This document shows positions 7,668 to 14,817 of a stretch of 27,747 nucleotides of DNA, piece after piece; position 1 is the stretch's first letter; each line of letters starts with the position of its first letter. This DNA comes from Candidatus Uhrbacteria bacterium (lineage in GTDB: Bacteria; Patescibacteriota; Patescibacteriia; 2-12-FULL-60-25): positions 1 through 27,747 of the forward strand of contig VGLT01000002.1 of NCBI GenBank assembly GCA_016866635.1, given 5' to 3'. The translations under genes were made by a program, and so were the position numbers. Below the pieces are notes generated by a model. It did not search any database and was not told the DNA's origin. It worked only from the letters and a program-made list of their open reading frames with translations.

Positions 7668-9026
7668 ATGCGTTTGCTTCGTGTTTTTGAGCGTTATTTG
7701 GGCGCCTGCGCTCAAAAAACCATTCAACGAGAGCATCCTTTTATTATTGCGATTACGGGTTCTGTTGGAAAATCGTCTACGCGTAACTGTATCGAGCTGG
7801 TGCTTGACGCTCGTAATCCAGAAAATAAAACACGCGGCTCCATAAAAAATTACAACAATGAATTAGGAGTTCCGCTCACCATTTTTGGACAAGAGGCCCC
7901 CGGACGATCCGTGTGGCGATGGGCCCATCTTTTGCTGCTCGTCACTCTGTATCGATGGGGATGGAAGCGCACAGGCATAGAAACATTTATTTTAGAAATG
8001 GGCGCAGATAAGCCTGGAGACTTAGTCAAGCTCACGACGATTGCTCCACCGGATATCTCGATCGTGACGGCTGTGACGCCAGAAGATACTTCTCTCGCAC
8101 CTGTTCACGCAGCAAATTATCCATCCATTGACGCCGTAGCAGAGGAAAAAGCCACGCTGGTGAAAGCCGTTTCTCCAAGCGGGACGGTTATTTTAAACGG
8201 AGATGATAAACGCGTGTTTGCCATGCGCCATCTGACCCAAGCGCGTGTGTTTACGTTTGGAGAAGCAGACGGCTCTGATGTTCGCATCATTCGCTCTCAC
8301 GTCCGTGTTCGATCATCGGAGTATGGAAATGTTCCGGAAGGAATTGAAGTGGCATTTGAGAGTTTTAATCGTTTAAGAAAAGTGTATTTGCCGGGAGTAT
8401 TTGGAACATCCGCCACCTATGCGATTTCTGCCGCTTTTTTGGTAGCAGCCATTATGGATATCAAACGCGAAGCGGATGAGATCATTCCGGATATTGAGCA
8501 ACGACTTATCCCATTGCCTGGGCGCGCGCGAATCATTCCTGGCATCAAGCACACCACGTTGTTGGACGGATCGTATAACGCTTCTCCCGTTTCGGTTTTA
8601 TCCGCTTTGCGCGATTTAGCTAAGATGGAACTTGCTCCGGGCCAGCGCAGGGTGGCGTGTTTGGGAGAGATGCGCGAGCTCGGCCCTCCTGCGGAAACAC
8701 TCCATGCACGCATTGGAGCAGAAGCGGCTCAATTACATCTTGATCTTTTGGTTGTATGTGGTACACTCGCGCACGCCATGGCTCAAGGGGCGATGGCGAG
8801 CGGCATGCGAGAGGATCAAATCAAGGTATTTGAGGACTCGCCAGAGGCGGGGAGATTTCTGCAGGATTGGATCCATCCGGGGGATGTGATTCTCATTAAA
8901 GCCTCTGAAGGAACGATCGATGCCAAAGGGGTGCGCATGGAACGCGTGGTCAAAGAGTTGATGGCTGAGCCGCTACGAGCAAGCGAGCTTTTGGTTCGTC
9001 AGGAGGAAGCGTGGCAGAGAAAGTAG
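7668..9026 (+). CDS. murF: UDP-N-acetylmuramoyl-tripeptide--D-alanyl-D-alanine ligase (MurF)
   Basis: Adds D-Ala-D-Ala to the UDP-MurNAc tripeptide, the last cytoplasmic step of precursor synthesis. At 452 residues it has the usual length. The Mur-ligase P-loop is TGSVGKSS (30-37). NYNNELGVPLT and LEMGADKPGDL are the MurF-type substrate and metal segments, LLDGSYNASPVS begins the C-terminal domain and LGEMRELG and GDVILIKAS close it. It follows the transpeptidase by 15 nt, so the two are probably cotranscribed. A short inverted repeat (TAGTAC 7650-7655 and GTACTA 7663-7668) spans the junction. The stop codon is the first unit of a decayed octamer repeat. Confidence 0.93.
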   Translation: MRLLRVFERYLGACAQKTIQREHPFIIAITGSVGKSSTRNCIELVLDARNPENKTRGSIKNYNNELGVPLTIFGQEAPGRSVWRWAHLLLLVTLYRWGWKRTGIETFILEMGADKPGDLVKLTTIAPPDISIVTAVTPEDTSLAPVHAANYPSIDAVAEEKATLVKAVSPSGTVILNGDDKRVFAMRHLTQARVFTFGEADGSDVRIIRSHVRVRSSEYGNVPEGIEVAFESFNRLRKVYLPGVFGTSATYAISAAFLVAAIMDIKREADEIIPDIEQRLIPLPGRARIIPGIKHTTLLDGSYNASPVSVLSALRDLAKMELAPGQRRVACLGEMRELGPPAETLHARIGAEAAQLHLDLLVVCGTLAHAMAQGAMASGMREDQIKVFEDSPEAGRFLQDWIHPGDVILIKASEGTIDAKGVRMERVVKELMAEPLRASELLVRQEEAWQRK

Positions 9027-9057
9027 CTTTTTAGGCGTTAGCTTATTAGCTTCTTAG
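9024..9057. repeat. Octamer repeat upstream of the four-helix-bundle gene
   Basis: Degenerate TAGCTTAT/TAGCTTCT units with a 7-8 nt period run from the murF stop codon to 7 nt before the next start. The array is the inverted counterpart of the one at 9436-9470. Confidence 0.75.
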
Positions 9058-9063
9058 AAAGAC

Positions 9064-9438
9064 ATGACAACCACAGTAGAGCCAATCCACTCTTATAAGG
9101 ATCTCATTGTATGGCAGAAGTCTATGGACTTGCTTGTCGCTGTCTATGGATTCACGGATGGCTTTCCGGAGACAGAGCGATATGGGCTCAGCTCACAAAT
9201 GCGTCGAGCGACCGTGTCTATTTCATCGAACATCGCAGAAGGACGAAGACGAGGAAGCAGAAAGGATTATCGACAGTTTCTGATCATCGCATACGGATCC
9301 GGTGCAGAATTGGAGACACAGCTGGAAGCGTCAAGAAGGCTAAGCTTTGGTAGAGACGAAAACCGTACTCGCTGCGATGCTCTTCTTAATGAAGTTATGA
9401 GAATGTTAAACAAAATGTTATCAAACATGTCTGCCTAA
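9064..9438 (+). CDS. Four-helix-bundle protein (S23 / 23S rRNA intervening-sequence family)
   Basis: A 124-residue protein with the family signature: SYKDLIVWQKSMDLL, a turn with FPETERYGLSSQMRRA, SISSNIAEGRRRGSRKDY, and GSGAELETQLEASRR in helix 3. The family (23S rRNA IVP, related to the Avd proteins of diversity-generating retroelements) forms homo-oligomeric helical bundles; its role outside rRNA inserts is not established. Here it stands alone between murF and tRNA-Glu, framed by inverted arrays of an octamer (9024-9057 and 9436-9470), with its stop codon formed by the downstream array. No reverse transcriptase or rRNA is near. A mobile or RNA-structured unit is possible. Confidence 0.88.
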   Translation: MTTTVEPIHSYKDLIVWQKSMDLLVAVYGFTDGFPETERYGLSSQMRRATVSISSNIAEGRRRGSRKDYRQFLIIAYGSGAELETQLEASRRLSFGRDENRTRCDALLNEVMRMLNKMLSNMSA

Positions 9439-9470
9439 TAAGCTAAAAAGCTAATCAGCTAATAAGCTGA
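9436..9470. repeat. Octamer repeat downstream of the four-helix-bundle gene
   Basis: Four tandem units CTAATAAG, CTAAAAAG, CTAATCAG, CTAATAAG beginning at the stop codon. They are the reverse complement of the upstream TAGCTTAT array, so the gene is flanked by inverted repeats that could pair in RNA or DNA. Confidence 0.8.
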
Positions 9471-9477
9471 CACCCAT

Positions 9478-9552
9478 GGCCCCTTCGTTTAATGGCTAGG
9501 ACATCCCCCTCTCACGGGGAAAATAGGGGTTCGATTCCCCTAGGGGCTACCA
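9478..9552 (+). tRNA. tRNA-Glu (anticodon CTC)
   Basis: The cloverleaf has acceptor GGCCCCT/AGGGGCT (first pair G-U), anticodon stem TCCCC/GGGGA with loop CTCTCAC (anticodon CTC, codon GAG), T arm AGGGG-TTCGATT-CCCCT, discriminator A and an encoded CCA (9550-9552). Its layout follows other bacterial tRNA-Glu genes. No clear promoter is seen in the repeat just upstream, so cotranscription with the four-helix-bundle gene is possible. Confidence 0.95.
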
Positions 9553-9555
9553 TAA

Positions 9556-9584
9556 GAAAAATACTCCAACAGGGGTATTTTTCT
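9556..9584 (+). terminator. Intrinsic terminator after tRNA-Glu
   Basis: An 11-bp stem AAAAATACTCC/GGGGTATTTTT (one G-U pair) with a 4-nt loop and T-rich tail, 4 nt after the CCA end. Confidence 0.85.
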
Positions 9585-9658
9585 TTATACATTGGAAAGC
9601 CTATAAAAACCCCATGGTTTTCGTGGGAGCGGAGCAACATGAGATTTCCCTATGTGCA

Positions 9659-9687
9659 TTGACAAAAGTGCTAAAATATGATATAGT
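9659..9687 (+). promoter_or_regulatory. Consensus promoter of the first GC-rich unit
   Basis: TTGACA (9659-9664), 17 nt, TATAGT (9682-9687). It is the closest match to the sigma-70 consensus in the window and predicts a start near 9694, hence a leader of about 150-200 nt. Confidence 0.75.
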
Positions 9688-9730
9688 TATTCGTTGTTCT
9701 TTTTAAAATTAAAGCCAATTTAAGCCAAAT

Positions 9731-9794
9731 ATGAGGAGAGTGTGTATCTTACTCATAAGAGTTATTTTATGGGTAACGTAAACGCTCTCCTCAT
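9731..9794 (+). promoter_or_regulatory. Structured 5' leader element
   Basis: An outer 10-bp stem ATGAGGAGAG (9731-9740) / CTCTCCTCAT (9785-9794) encloses an inner stem TTACTCATAA (9749-9758) / TTATGGGTAA (9767-9776, one G-U). It is followed by a G-rich stretch with an ACCCC/GGGGT hairpin before the start region. I match it to no known riboswitch. The outer left arm contains GAGGAG, so folding sequesters a Shine-Dalgarno-like sequence. Confidence 0.5.
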
Positions 9795-9897
9795 TGAAAG
9801 AACTAATGAGGGCTAAGGGCAACCTGGACCCCGGGAAGGGGTGACAATGTCTTTCGGGCAACGAGCCTGGGAGGCGACCGAAACGGAGAGTGATCCG

Positions 9898-10827
9898 ATG
9901 ACGACCAAGGAAATCAATTTCGGACAGTGGTGGCACGGTATGACGGCGGGACAGCAGCAGGCGTGGGCGCAGAAGATCCACCAGGGCGCGGGCGGCGGCG
10001 CGAGCGCGCTGAAGGCGTTCGACGGCGTCATCCGCGACGAGCTGGTGGTCCACGTCACGTTCAAGGACGGGACGGCGGTGCTCGTCGACCGCAATGGCCG
10101 CGTGATCCCGATCTCCGGGATGAAGGGCGTCGTCGACGCCAAACGGGCATACTACCTGACCCAGCCCGAGATCGACTACGCCGCCCGCCTCGCGCGCCTC
10201 CAGGAGTTCTACGGCAAGGACGTGAAGTTCATGTCCGCCGCCGAGTTCGAGGATCGCTGCAAAGCGGCCCTCGCGCGCATCACCGGCAACCAGCAGATCG
10301 CAAACCTCCCGAGGGGCCCGCACTTCCCGTTCGCGCTCCCGCAGCTCCAGGGCGACGCGGGCCAGCTCCTCAACGACACGATCATCCCGGCCCTCGCGCG
10401 CTCCTACAAGGCGCAGTTCTCCAAGCCTCCGTTCACCAACTACCGCGAGGGAGAGCTGGCCGGGCAGGTGACGGTCATCCCCGGCACCCGCCAGGAGCGC
10501 CTCGTCGAGGCGATGGCCAAGGGGCCGGTGTGCGGGGTGTACTTCCCCGCGCTCCAGGGCTTCGGCATCATCGCCGATCGCGAGATGATCACGCACCTCC
10601 CCGAGAACCTCATCCTCAGCGGCATGGAGGTGCCCGCGGTCGTCACCGCCTACCCCGAGATCACCGGCCGCGACGGCAAGACCCCCGTCCTCGACATGGC
10701 CGCGCTCCAGTGGCAGTCCGACGGCTTCTCGCTCGGCTTCCGCGCGTACGGCGACGAGGCGTTCTTCGACCGCAGGGGTCTCTATCCGTGTGACCGCTGC
10801 TCGGGTGGGGTCTCCGTCCTCGGGTAG
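9898..10827 (+). CDS. GC-rich orphan protein of unknown function
   Basis: About 309 residues from ATG 9898. This start is preceded by GGAGAGTGATCCG; the in-frame ATG at 9847, after AAGGGGTGACA, would add 17 residues and is the main alternative. I recognise no family. The protein is soluble, with no signal peptide or membrane helix, and ends in YPCDRCSGG, a CxxC that could bind metal. Composition differs sharply from the neighbours: 41 of 60 bases are G or C at 10021-10080 against 29 of 60 in malic enzyme at 3001-3060, and most codons end in G or C. It has its own promoter, structured leader and terminator. The opposite-strand and +2 frames here have Arg/Asp-rich shadow composition. Probably acquired; role unknown. 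Confidence 0.7.
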   Translation: MTTKEINFGQWWHGMTAGQQQAWAQKIHQGAGGGASALKAFDGVIRDELVVHVTFKDGTAVLVDRNGRVIPISGMKGVVDAKRAYYLTQPEIDYAARLARLQEFYGKDVKFMSAAEFEDRCKAALARITGNQQIANLPRGPHFPFALPQLQGDAGQLLNDTIIPALARSYKAQFSKPPFTNYREGELAGQVTVIPGTRQERLVEAMAKGPVCGVYFPALQGFGIIADREMITHLPENLILSGMEVPAVVTAYPEITGRDGKTPVLDMAALQWQSDGFSLGFRAYGDEAFFDRRGLYPCDRCSGGVSVLG

Positions 10828-10868
10828 TGCTCGCGCAGTACTTGACTTATTGGTTTGCTCTCTCCCTG

Positions 10869-10921
10869 CGGGGTCACGGTGCAGCGCTTCACGCGTTCGC
10901 ACAGTGACCCCGTTGTTTTTT
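10869..10921 (+). terminator. Strong intrinsic terminator of the first GC-rich unit
   Basis: CGGGGTCAC (10869-10877) pairs with GTGACCCCG (10904-10912), with a further GGTGC/GCAC inner pairing, followed by TTGTTTTTT. Confidence 0.85.
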
Positions 10922-10965
10922 ATAAAGCATTTCAACATGAAGTATTTTTTGATATCTTGTTTTAC

Positions 10966-11427
10966 ATGTCTGTAGAAGCACGTCGAATTCAAGAGCCCCA
11001 ACAATCACGGTTAGAGAAACCGCATCGCAAGGCCAAAACACCCCATGGATTGGTTGACCAGGTCACTCAGAAGGCTAGGGTGATTGATTTTCAGCAAGCT
11101 CGCCGTTTGGAGATGGCGCGAATACGTCTTAAGCAAATAGAAGAGGAAATACGAAACTGGTTGGATAATCAGCAGGATACCTGGCATGAATATGAGGAGG
11201 CGATGGACGAATGTCAGAGGCTGTCAGATGTGCAAAAAAATCAGAGTTGGTGGGAGAGGGTCGCGCATCGTTGGGGGTATGATTCGGTGCCGCAAGAGTT
11301 AAGTGAATGGCGAGAAATTATGGATGAATGTGCCGAGGGAATTCTAGAATGTCAGCAGAATGTTGATCGACTCGAGAAACAAAAAATGAGAACGTTGTTG
11401 GCGATTCGCCAGTTGGGTGGTACATAA
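10966..11427 (+). CDS. Coiled-coil hypothetical protein
   Basis: A 153-residue hydrophilic protein. Residues 1-40 are basic and Gln-rich. From about residue 38 a long amphipathic helix rich in Arg, Glu and Gln begins; the WWERVAHRWGYDSVP segment breaks it, and a second helix follows. Three cysteines (MDECQR, MDECAE, ILECQQ) recur in similar settings. I do not recognise a family. Base composition is ordinary for this genome, unlike the GC-rich genes on both sides. A TTCAAC-16-TATCTT promoter candidate ends 7 nt before the ATG. Upstream extension of the frame crosses a terminator, so the ATG at 10966 is favoured. Confidence 0.65.
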   Translation: MSVEARRIQEPQQSRLEKPHRKAKTPHGLVDQVTQKARVIDFQQARRLEMARIRLKQIEEEIRNWLDNQQDTWHEYEEAMDECQRLSDVQKNQSWWERVAHRWGYDSVPQELSEWREIMDECAEGILECQQNVDRLEKQKMRTLLAIRQLGGT

Positions 11428-11450
11428 AAAGTTTCTTACAAACAACAGCA

Positions 11451-11492
11451 CCGCCCCTTTTAGGACGATGCTGGTCTTGCATCGTGGGGCGG
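11451..11492 (-). terminator. Hairpin at the end of the second GC-rich unit
   Basis: CCGCCCC (11451-11457) plus ACGATGC (11465-11471) pair with GCATCGT plus GGGGCGG (11479-11492), with a one-sided bulge. It starts 2 nt beyond the stop of the 11495-11956 gene. The T-tract on the minus strand is weak, so termination is likely but not certain. Confidence 0.55.
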
Positions 11493-11494
11493 CG

Positions 11495-11956
11495 CTAGCG
11501 ATAGTTGGGGCCGATGATGCCGTAGCGCACCATCGACGCCGGTTGGTACACGATCGGCGGGTTGATGTCCTCCGCCGCTCCGTCACAGCCGATGGACTCG
11601 TCGCCGACGGCGACTTCTCCGAGCTTGAAGAAATCGTGCGGCACGATGATGTACACCACATCGATATCGACGACGTTGCTGCCCTCCTCACACCAGTAGC
11701 GCGTGATGTAGATCCTGGGCGGGCAGTCCGAGTCGTTGAACGAGACGTCCTGCTCGGTGCTCGCGTCGATGATCGGTCCCATGATCGGCGGCTCCGGGAT
11801 GGCCGGCTCGCCGATGATGATGCGCGCGGTCGGCGGCTCGTGGAAGGGCCAGAGGCCGCAGAGGTGATCGGTCGCGAGCGCGAGCAGGATGAGGAGGCTG
11901 GCGAGCGAGGCGATGAGGGCGTGACGTTCCGGGAAGATGAAGTTGGGCTGCGACAT
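11495..11956 (-). CDS. GC-rich membrane-anchored orphan protein
   Basis: A 153-residue protein from the ATG at 11956, which is preceded by a near-perfect Shine-Dalgarno GGAGGTGA at 2-nt spacing. Residues 13-34 form one hydrophobic anchor. The rest is acidic and Pro/Ile-rich and probably exported, with cysteines at SDCPP, RYWCEE and IGCDG that could pair. 40 of 60 bases are G or C at 11761-11820. No family recognised. A TTGACA box lies upstream (12029-12024). It shares base composition and start-site design with the 9898-10827 gene and is placed tail to tail with the coiled-coil gene between them. The reverse-complement frame is His/Arg/Asp-rich and looks like a shadow. Confidence 0.7.
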   Translation of the reverse strand: MSQPNFIFPERHALIASLASLLILLALATDHLCGLWPFHEPPTARIIIGEPAIPEPPIMGPIIDASTEQDVSFNDSDCPPRIYITRYWCEEGSNVVDIDVVYIIVPHDFFKLGEVAVGDESIGCDGAAEDINPPIVYQPASMVRYGIIGPNYR

Positions 11957-12000
11957 GGTCACCTCCGATCGAGTGGGTTGAGGTACAGCAGGTGGCCTAT

Positions 12001-12029
12001 TTCTTAACGCAAAAAGCGCCACTTGTCAA
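12001..12029 (-). promoter_or_regulatory. Promoter of the second GC-rich unit
   Basis: Minus-strand TTGACA (12029-12024), 17 nt, TAAGAA (12006-12001). The -35 is perfect and the -10 weak. It gives a leader of about 40 nt with a Shine-Dalgarno. Confidence 0.5.
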
Positions 12030-12053
12030 CATGGTATCCAGGGAGTCAGTCCT

Positions 12054-12662
12054 TTAAAATAATTTGACAAGAGGGGCAAAACTCATCCGGTGAATCGCCG
12101 AGGGGCCAAGTTTTTTTAATGCACGCTGATGCAAACGCGTGCCATAGCCCTTGTGTTGGGCAAAGCCATAGCCAGGGAATGTCTGATCAAGCCGACGCAT
12201 TTCCGCATCGCGTGCCACTTTGGCAATGATGGAAGCAGCGGCGATCGATTTTACCTTGGTGTCACCACGAATAATGCGTTTACAGGGCATGGGTAATTCA
12301 GGAATCACAAAACCATCACTGAGAATATGATCTGGTTTTGTCGAGAGTGATGCAATGGCGCGCCGGGTTGCGAGAAAGGCCGCTTGGCGGATATTCCATC
12401 GATCCACTTCTTCATGCGATGCGGATCCAATGGCCCAAGCCAGTGCTTTTGTTTTAATTTGATCGACGAGATGTTCCCGCTGTTTCGCAGAAAGTTGTTT
12501 TGAGTCGCGAATCAATCCTATGCGTGAATTCAGCGGGAGAATCACCGCAGCCGCATAGACTGGACCTGCCCAACATCCACACCCAACTTCATCCACGCCA
12601 GCAACCATCAAAAATCCCTGAGTGATTAACCTGCGTTCCTCAAGAAATGTCGGCAAGCGCAT
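12054..12662 (-). CDS. rnhB: Ribonuclease HII
   Basis: Cleaves RNA in RNA-DNA hybrids, including single ribonucleotides in DNA. 202 residues, normal length. Visible motifs are VAGVDEVG with catalytic Asp24-Glu25, DSKQLS, the catalytic Asp of ILSDGF, GDTKVKSIAAASIIAKVARD and HKGYGT. One oddity: the family GRG motif that reads the RNA-DNA junction is here G27-C28-G29, with the arginine replaced by cysteine. The start at 12662 overlaps the end of the oligoendopeptidase gene by 23 nt; a later ATG at 12608 would remove a typical N-terminal segment. An AGAGG precedes the start. Confidence 0.92.
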   Translation of the reverse strand: MRLPTFLEERRLITQGFLMVAGVDEVGCGCWAGPVYAAAVILPLNSRIGLIRDSKQLSAKQREHLVDQIKTKALAWAIGSASHEEVDRWNIRQAAFLATRRAIASLSTKPDHILSDGFVIPELPMPCKRIIRGDTKVKSIAAASIIAKVARDAEMRRLDQTFPGYGFAQHKGYGTRLHQRALKKLGPSAIHRMSFAPLVKLF

Positions 12663-14418
12663 AGGCCTCTTGGATCATTGTTTTCAGCAGCTTCATCCCA
12701 CCCTCCCAAAAGGTTTTCTTGGTGAGATCAATGCCAAAAGGTTTGAGTAATGCTTGTGGTGATGACGATCCACCCGAACGTAATAAAGTCATATATCGAT
12801 CGACCATGGCCTTCCCATCTTTTTGGTATTGTGCAAAGAGGGACAGCGTCAACAATTCTCCAAACGCGTAGGCATAGACGTAAAAGGGTGTATGGATGAA
12901 ATGGGGGATGTAGCTCCACCACACATCATAATTTGATGTCAGGGTGATCGATGAACCAAACAGTTCCGCCTGACGTTTTGACCACAGGGCATTGAATTGC
13001 TGAGCGGTTTGTTCTCCTTGTTCCCGCACGGCGCGATGCGCATCTTGTTCAAAGCGGTACATGGCGATTTGACGAAAAATACTTGCAAAAATTCCCTCAA
13101 TTTTATTGAGATACAATGCCAGTTGATCTTTTTTCTTTGGCACGCGATGCTTCAACGCATTAAACGTCAACATTTCCCCAAAGATGCTAGCGGTTTCCGC
13201 GATCGTGAGCGGATGATCAAAATTGAGCGGTGTCTGAGCGCGCGCAAGAGAAGCGTGTACGCCATGACCAAGTTCATGCGCGAGGGTAAGGACATCCTTT
13301 ACATCACCCTTCACAAAGTTTACGAGAACGTAGGGATGGTGATCGGGTGTCGTATACATACAAAACGCGCCACCACGTTTACCTGGTCGCGCAGCTGCAT
13401 CAATCCACTTATGATCAAAAAATGCTTGGGCGAGCTTGGCGTATTCAGGCGAAAATTGGTTGAATGCGTCAAGGACGATGGTTCGCGACTCGGAAAAAGG
13501 AAAACGAATAGAAGACGCATGCACCGGCGCATATCGATCATAGTCATAGAGTGTTTTTACCCCCATCAACTTCTTTTTAAAACGATAAAAATCCTGTACG
13601 AGCGGAAAGTGATCCGTGACAACCCCTGTCATCGTATCTACAATTTTTTGATTGATCTGATTGTCGAGATGCCGACTTGCCTCAGGTGTCTCAAATGTTC
13701 GATATCGATCATCAATCTTTTTATCCTCTATCAAAGTATTGTAGATAAAAGTGCTACGTCGAAGGTCTTTTTTCAACACGTTCGTGAATGCTTCCGATGC
13801 TTTTTTTCTCGTCGCCTGTTTTGGATCGTAGAGAAGATTCAGAATCTGGGACTCAGAAACCGGTCGACCATTCCACATCACTCTCCGCGCCGCGCCTTCT
13901 TCATCATACAAGCGGATAAATGCCGATCGGCCGGTGATCGATTTCTGACTTAAAATTTTTTCTTCATTTTCTAGGAGATGATGTTTTTTTAATTCCGCTT
14001 GGCGCTCTAAGAAATAGCGATACGATTTCAACTTTGGGGATCGCTCTAATTTTTTCGCGTGCGCATTCGGAATATGCCCGATCTCCAATTCAAAAAACAC
14101 GATCTGCTCATAGATGGATTGGTACCAAACTTTCATTTTTTGCAAAAAAGCTCCATGATGTGGATTTTGACTGTCCGCGGAAAAAATAAGATGGGCATAT
14201 TCAAATGGTTTTGCTGCGTTCTGAATAACGGCTTCATATTCCTGTAAAGCTCTGTTCAAGGTTTGCGCGGAAATGTGTTTTCCCTTGCCTTGATAGCGAG
14301 CGCGAAAAGCTTTTGCCTGCCTTGTTACAGCATCCTGTGTGCGCTTGATTTTAGGATCGTTGAGTCCTGCAAACAGCCCAGACAGATCCCAAGAGGGGAG
14401 AGATATTTTTTTCATCAT
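12640..14418 (-). CDS. pepF: Oligoendopeptidase F (M3 zinc metallopeptidase)
   Basis: Degrades short peptides in the cytoplasm. 592 residues from the ATG at 14418. The zinc site is H381-E-L-G-H385, followed by the glutamate ligand region ETASIFGEML. N-terminal helices and the Tyr/His-rich C-terminal substrate region (SNYDVWWSYIPHFIHTPFYVYAYAFGE) match M3B peptidases. The open frame extends 30 codons upstream, but that segment is AT-rich and ends at the adjacent ATG pair 14418/14415, so I take the later start. Its end overlaps rnhB, so they form one unit. Confidence 0.92.
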   Translation of the reverse strand: MMKKISLPSWDLSGLFAGLNDPKIKRTQDAVTRQAKAFRARYQGKGKHISAQTLNRALQEYEAVIQNAAKPFEYAHLIFSADSQNPHHGAFLQKMKVWYQSIYEQIVFFELEIGHIPNAHAKKLERSPKLKSYRYFLERQAELKKHHLLENEEKILSQKSITGRSAFIRLYDEEGAARRVMWNGRPVSESQILNLLYDPKQATRKKASEAFTNVLKKDLRRSTFIYNTLIEDKKIDDRYRTFETPEASRHLDNQINQKIVDTMTGVVTDHFPLVQDFYRFKKKLMGVKTLYDYDRYAPVHASSIRFPFSESRTIVLDAFNQFSPEYAKLAQAFFDHKWIDAAARPGKRGGAFCMYTTPDHHPYVLVNFVKGDVKDVLTLAHELGHGVHASLARAQTPLNFDHPLTIAETASIFGEMLTFNALKHRVPKKKDQLALYLNKIEGIFASIFRQIAMYRFEQDAHRAVREQGEQTAQQFNALWSKRQAELFGSSITLTSNYDVWWSYIPHFIHTPFYVYAYAFGELLTLSLFAQYQKDGKAMVDRYMTLLRSGGSSSPQALLKPFGIDLTKKTFWEGGMKLLKTMIQEAYALADIS

Positions 14419-14482
14419 ACAACATGGCTCATGGTATTTAATAAGATATAAAAAGTAAAATAGCGTATTGGACTTTATGTGG

Positions 14483-14491
14483 TGTGGATAA
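14483..14491. promoter_or_regulatory. DnaA-box-like 9-mer
   Basis: TGTGGATAA is an exact complement of the DnaA box TTATCCACA. It sits where a -35 box would be for the -10 TATACT at 14510-14515. A second exact copy is at 19497-19505. Isolated single boxes may be chance. Confidence 0.25.
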
Positions 14492-14569
14492 CTTTTTATT
14501 GATTTCACGTATACTTAAATAAGTTGGTTTTATTATTAGTTCTTTTTCATTCGTATGATGAAGGGAAAC

Positions 14570-14776
14570 ATGGGCATGGTTCACTGGGTCGCTTGGATCC
14601 TCGTGATCGTCGGTGCGCTTAACTGGGGGTTGGTCGGTGTGTTCCAGTTTAATCTCGTAAACTGGATTCTCCATAGCGTTCCAGTGGTCGAGCGCCTTGT
14701 GTACATCTTGGTCGGGGTAAGCGCCGTTGCCATGTTCTGCGGCAAGGGCTGTAAGTTGCCAGGTTCCTCGTCCTAA
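14570..14776 (+). CDS. DUF378-family small membrane protein
   Basis: A two-helix membrane protein of about 68 residues. VHWVAWILVIVGALNWGL with the following LVGVFQFNLV is the hallmark of DUF378; ERLVYILVGVSAVAMF is the second helix. The tail has two cysteines (FCGKGC). Function of the family is unknown. ATGs at 14555, 14558, 14570 and 14576 are all in frame; AAGGGA just before 14570 favours that one. The gene is GC-richer than its surroundings (36 of 60 at 14581-14640). TATACT at 14510-14515 is the likely -10 element, leaving a leader of about 50 nt. Confidence 0.8.
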   Translation: MGMVHWVAWILVIVGALNWGLVGVFQFNLVNWILHSVPVVERLVYILVGVSAVAMFCGKGCKLPGSSS

Positions 14777-14782
14777 CAGAAA

Positions 14783-14817
14783 AAAACAAAGCCCGTCTAC
14801 GAGACGGGTTTTGTTTT
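14783..14817. terminator. Bidirectional terminator
   Basis: AAAACAAAGCCCGTCT (14783-14798) pairs with AGACGGGTTTTGTTTT (14802-14817), one G-U. It serves the DUF378 gene (+) and overlaps the last codons of the 14797-15207 gene (-). Confidence 0.9.

Noticed and set aside
9064..9438. Remnant of a diversity-generating retroelement (Avd-like protein)
   Set aside because: No reverse transcriptase, template repeat or variable repeat is present; the family alone does not indicate such an element.
9927..10793. 288-codon + strand frame inside the GC-rich gene
   Set aside because: Pro/Arg/Gly-rich low-complexity product, typical shadow frame in high-GC coding DNA, with no ribosome binding site.
9709..11004. 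Long open frame of 431 codons on the minus strand across the GC-rich region
   Set aside because: Its product is dominated by Arg, Asp, Glu, Leu and His, it crosses a strong terminator and a promoter, and it mirrors the G/C third-position bias of the real + strand gene.
11417..12007. 196-codon + strand frame opposite the second GC-rich gene
   Set aside because: Composition rich in Asp, Arg, His and Val; the opposite strand has a near-perfect Shine-Dalgarno and a membrane anchor.
9478..12053. tRNA-Glu as an integration site for the GC-rich island
   Set aside because: I found no second copy of the tRNA 3' end downstream and no integrase or transposase, so attachment-site integration is not supported.
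12997..13953. 318-codon + strand frame inside the oligoendopeptidase gene
   Set aside because: Complementary-strand shadow of a clear M3 peptidase; no motif of its own.
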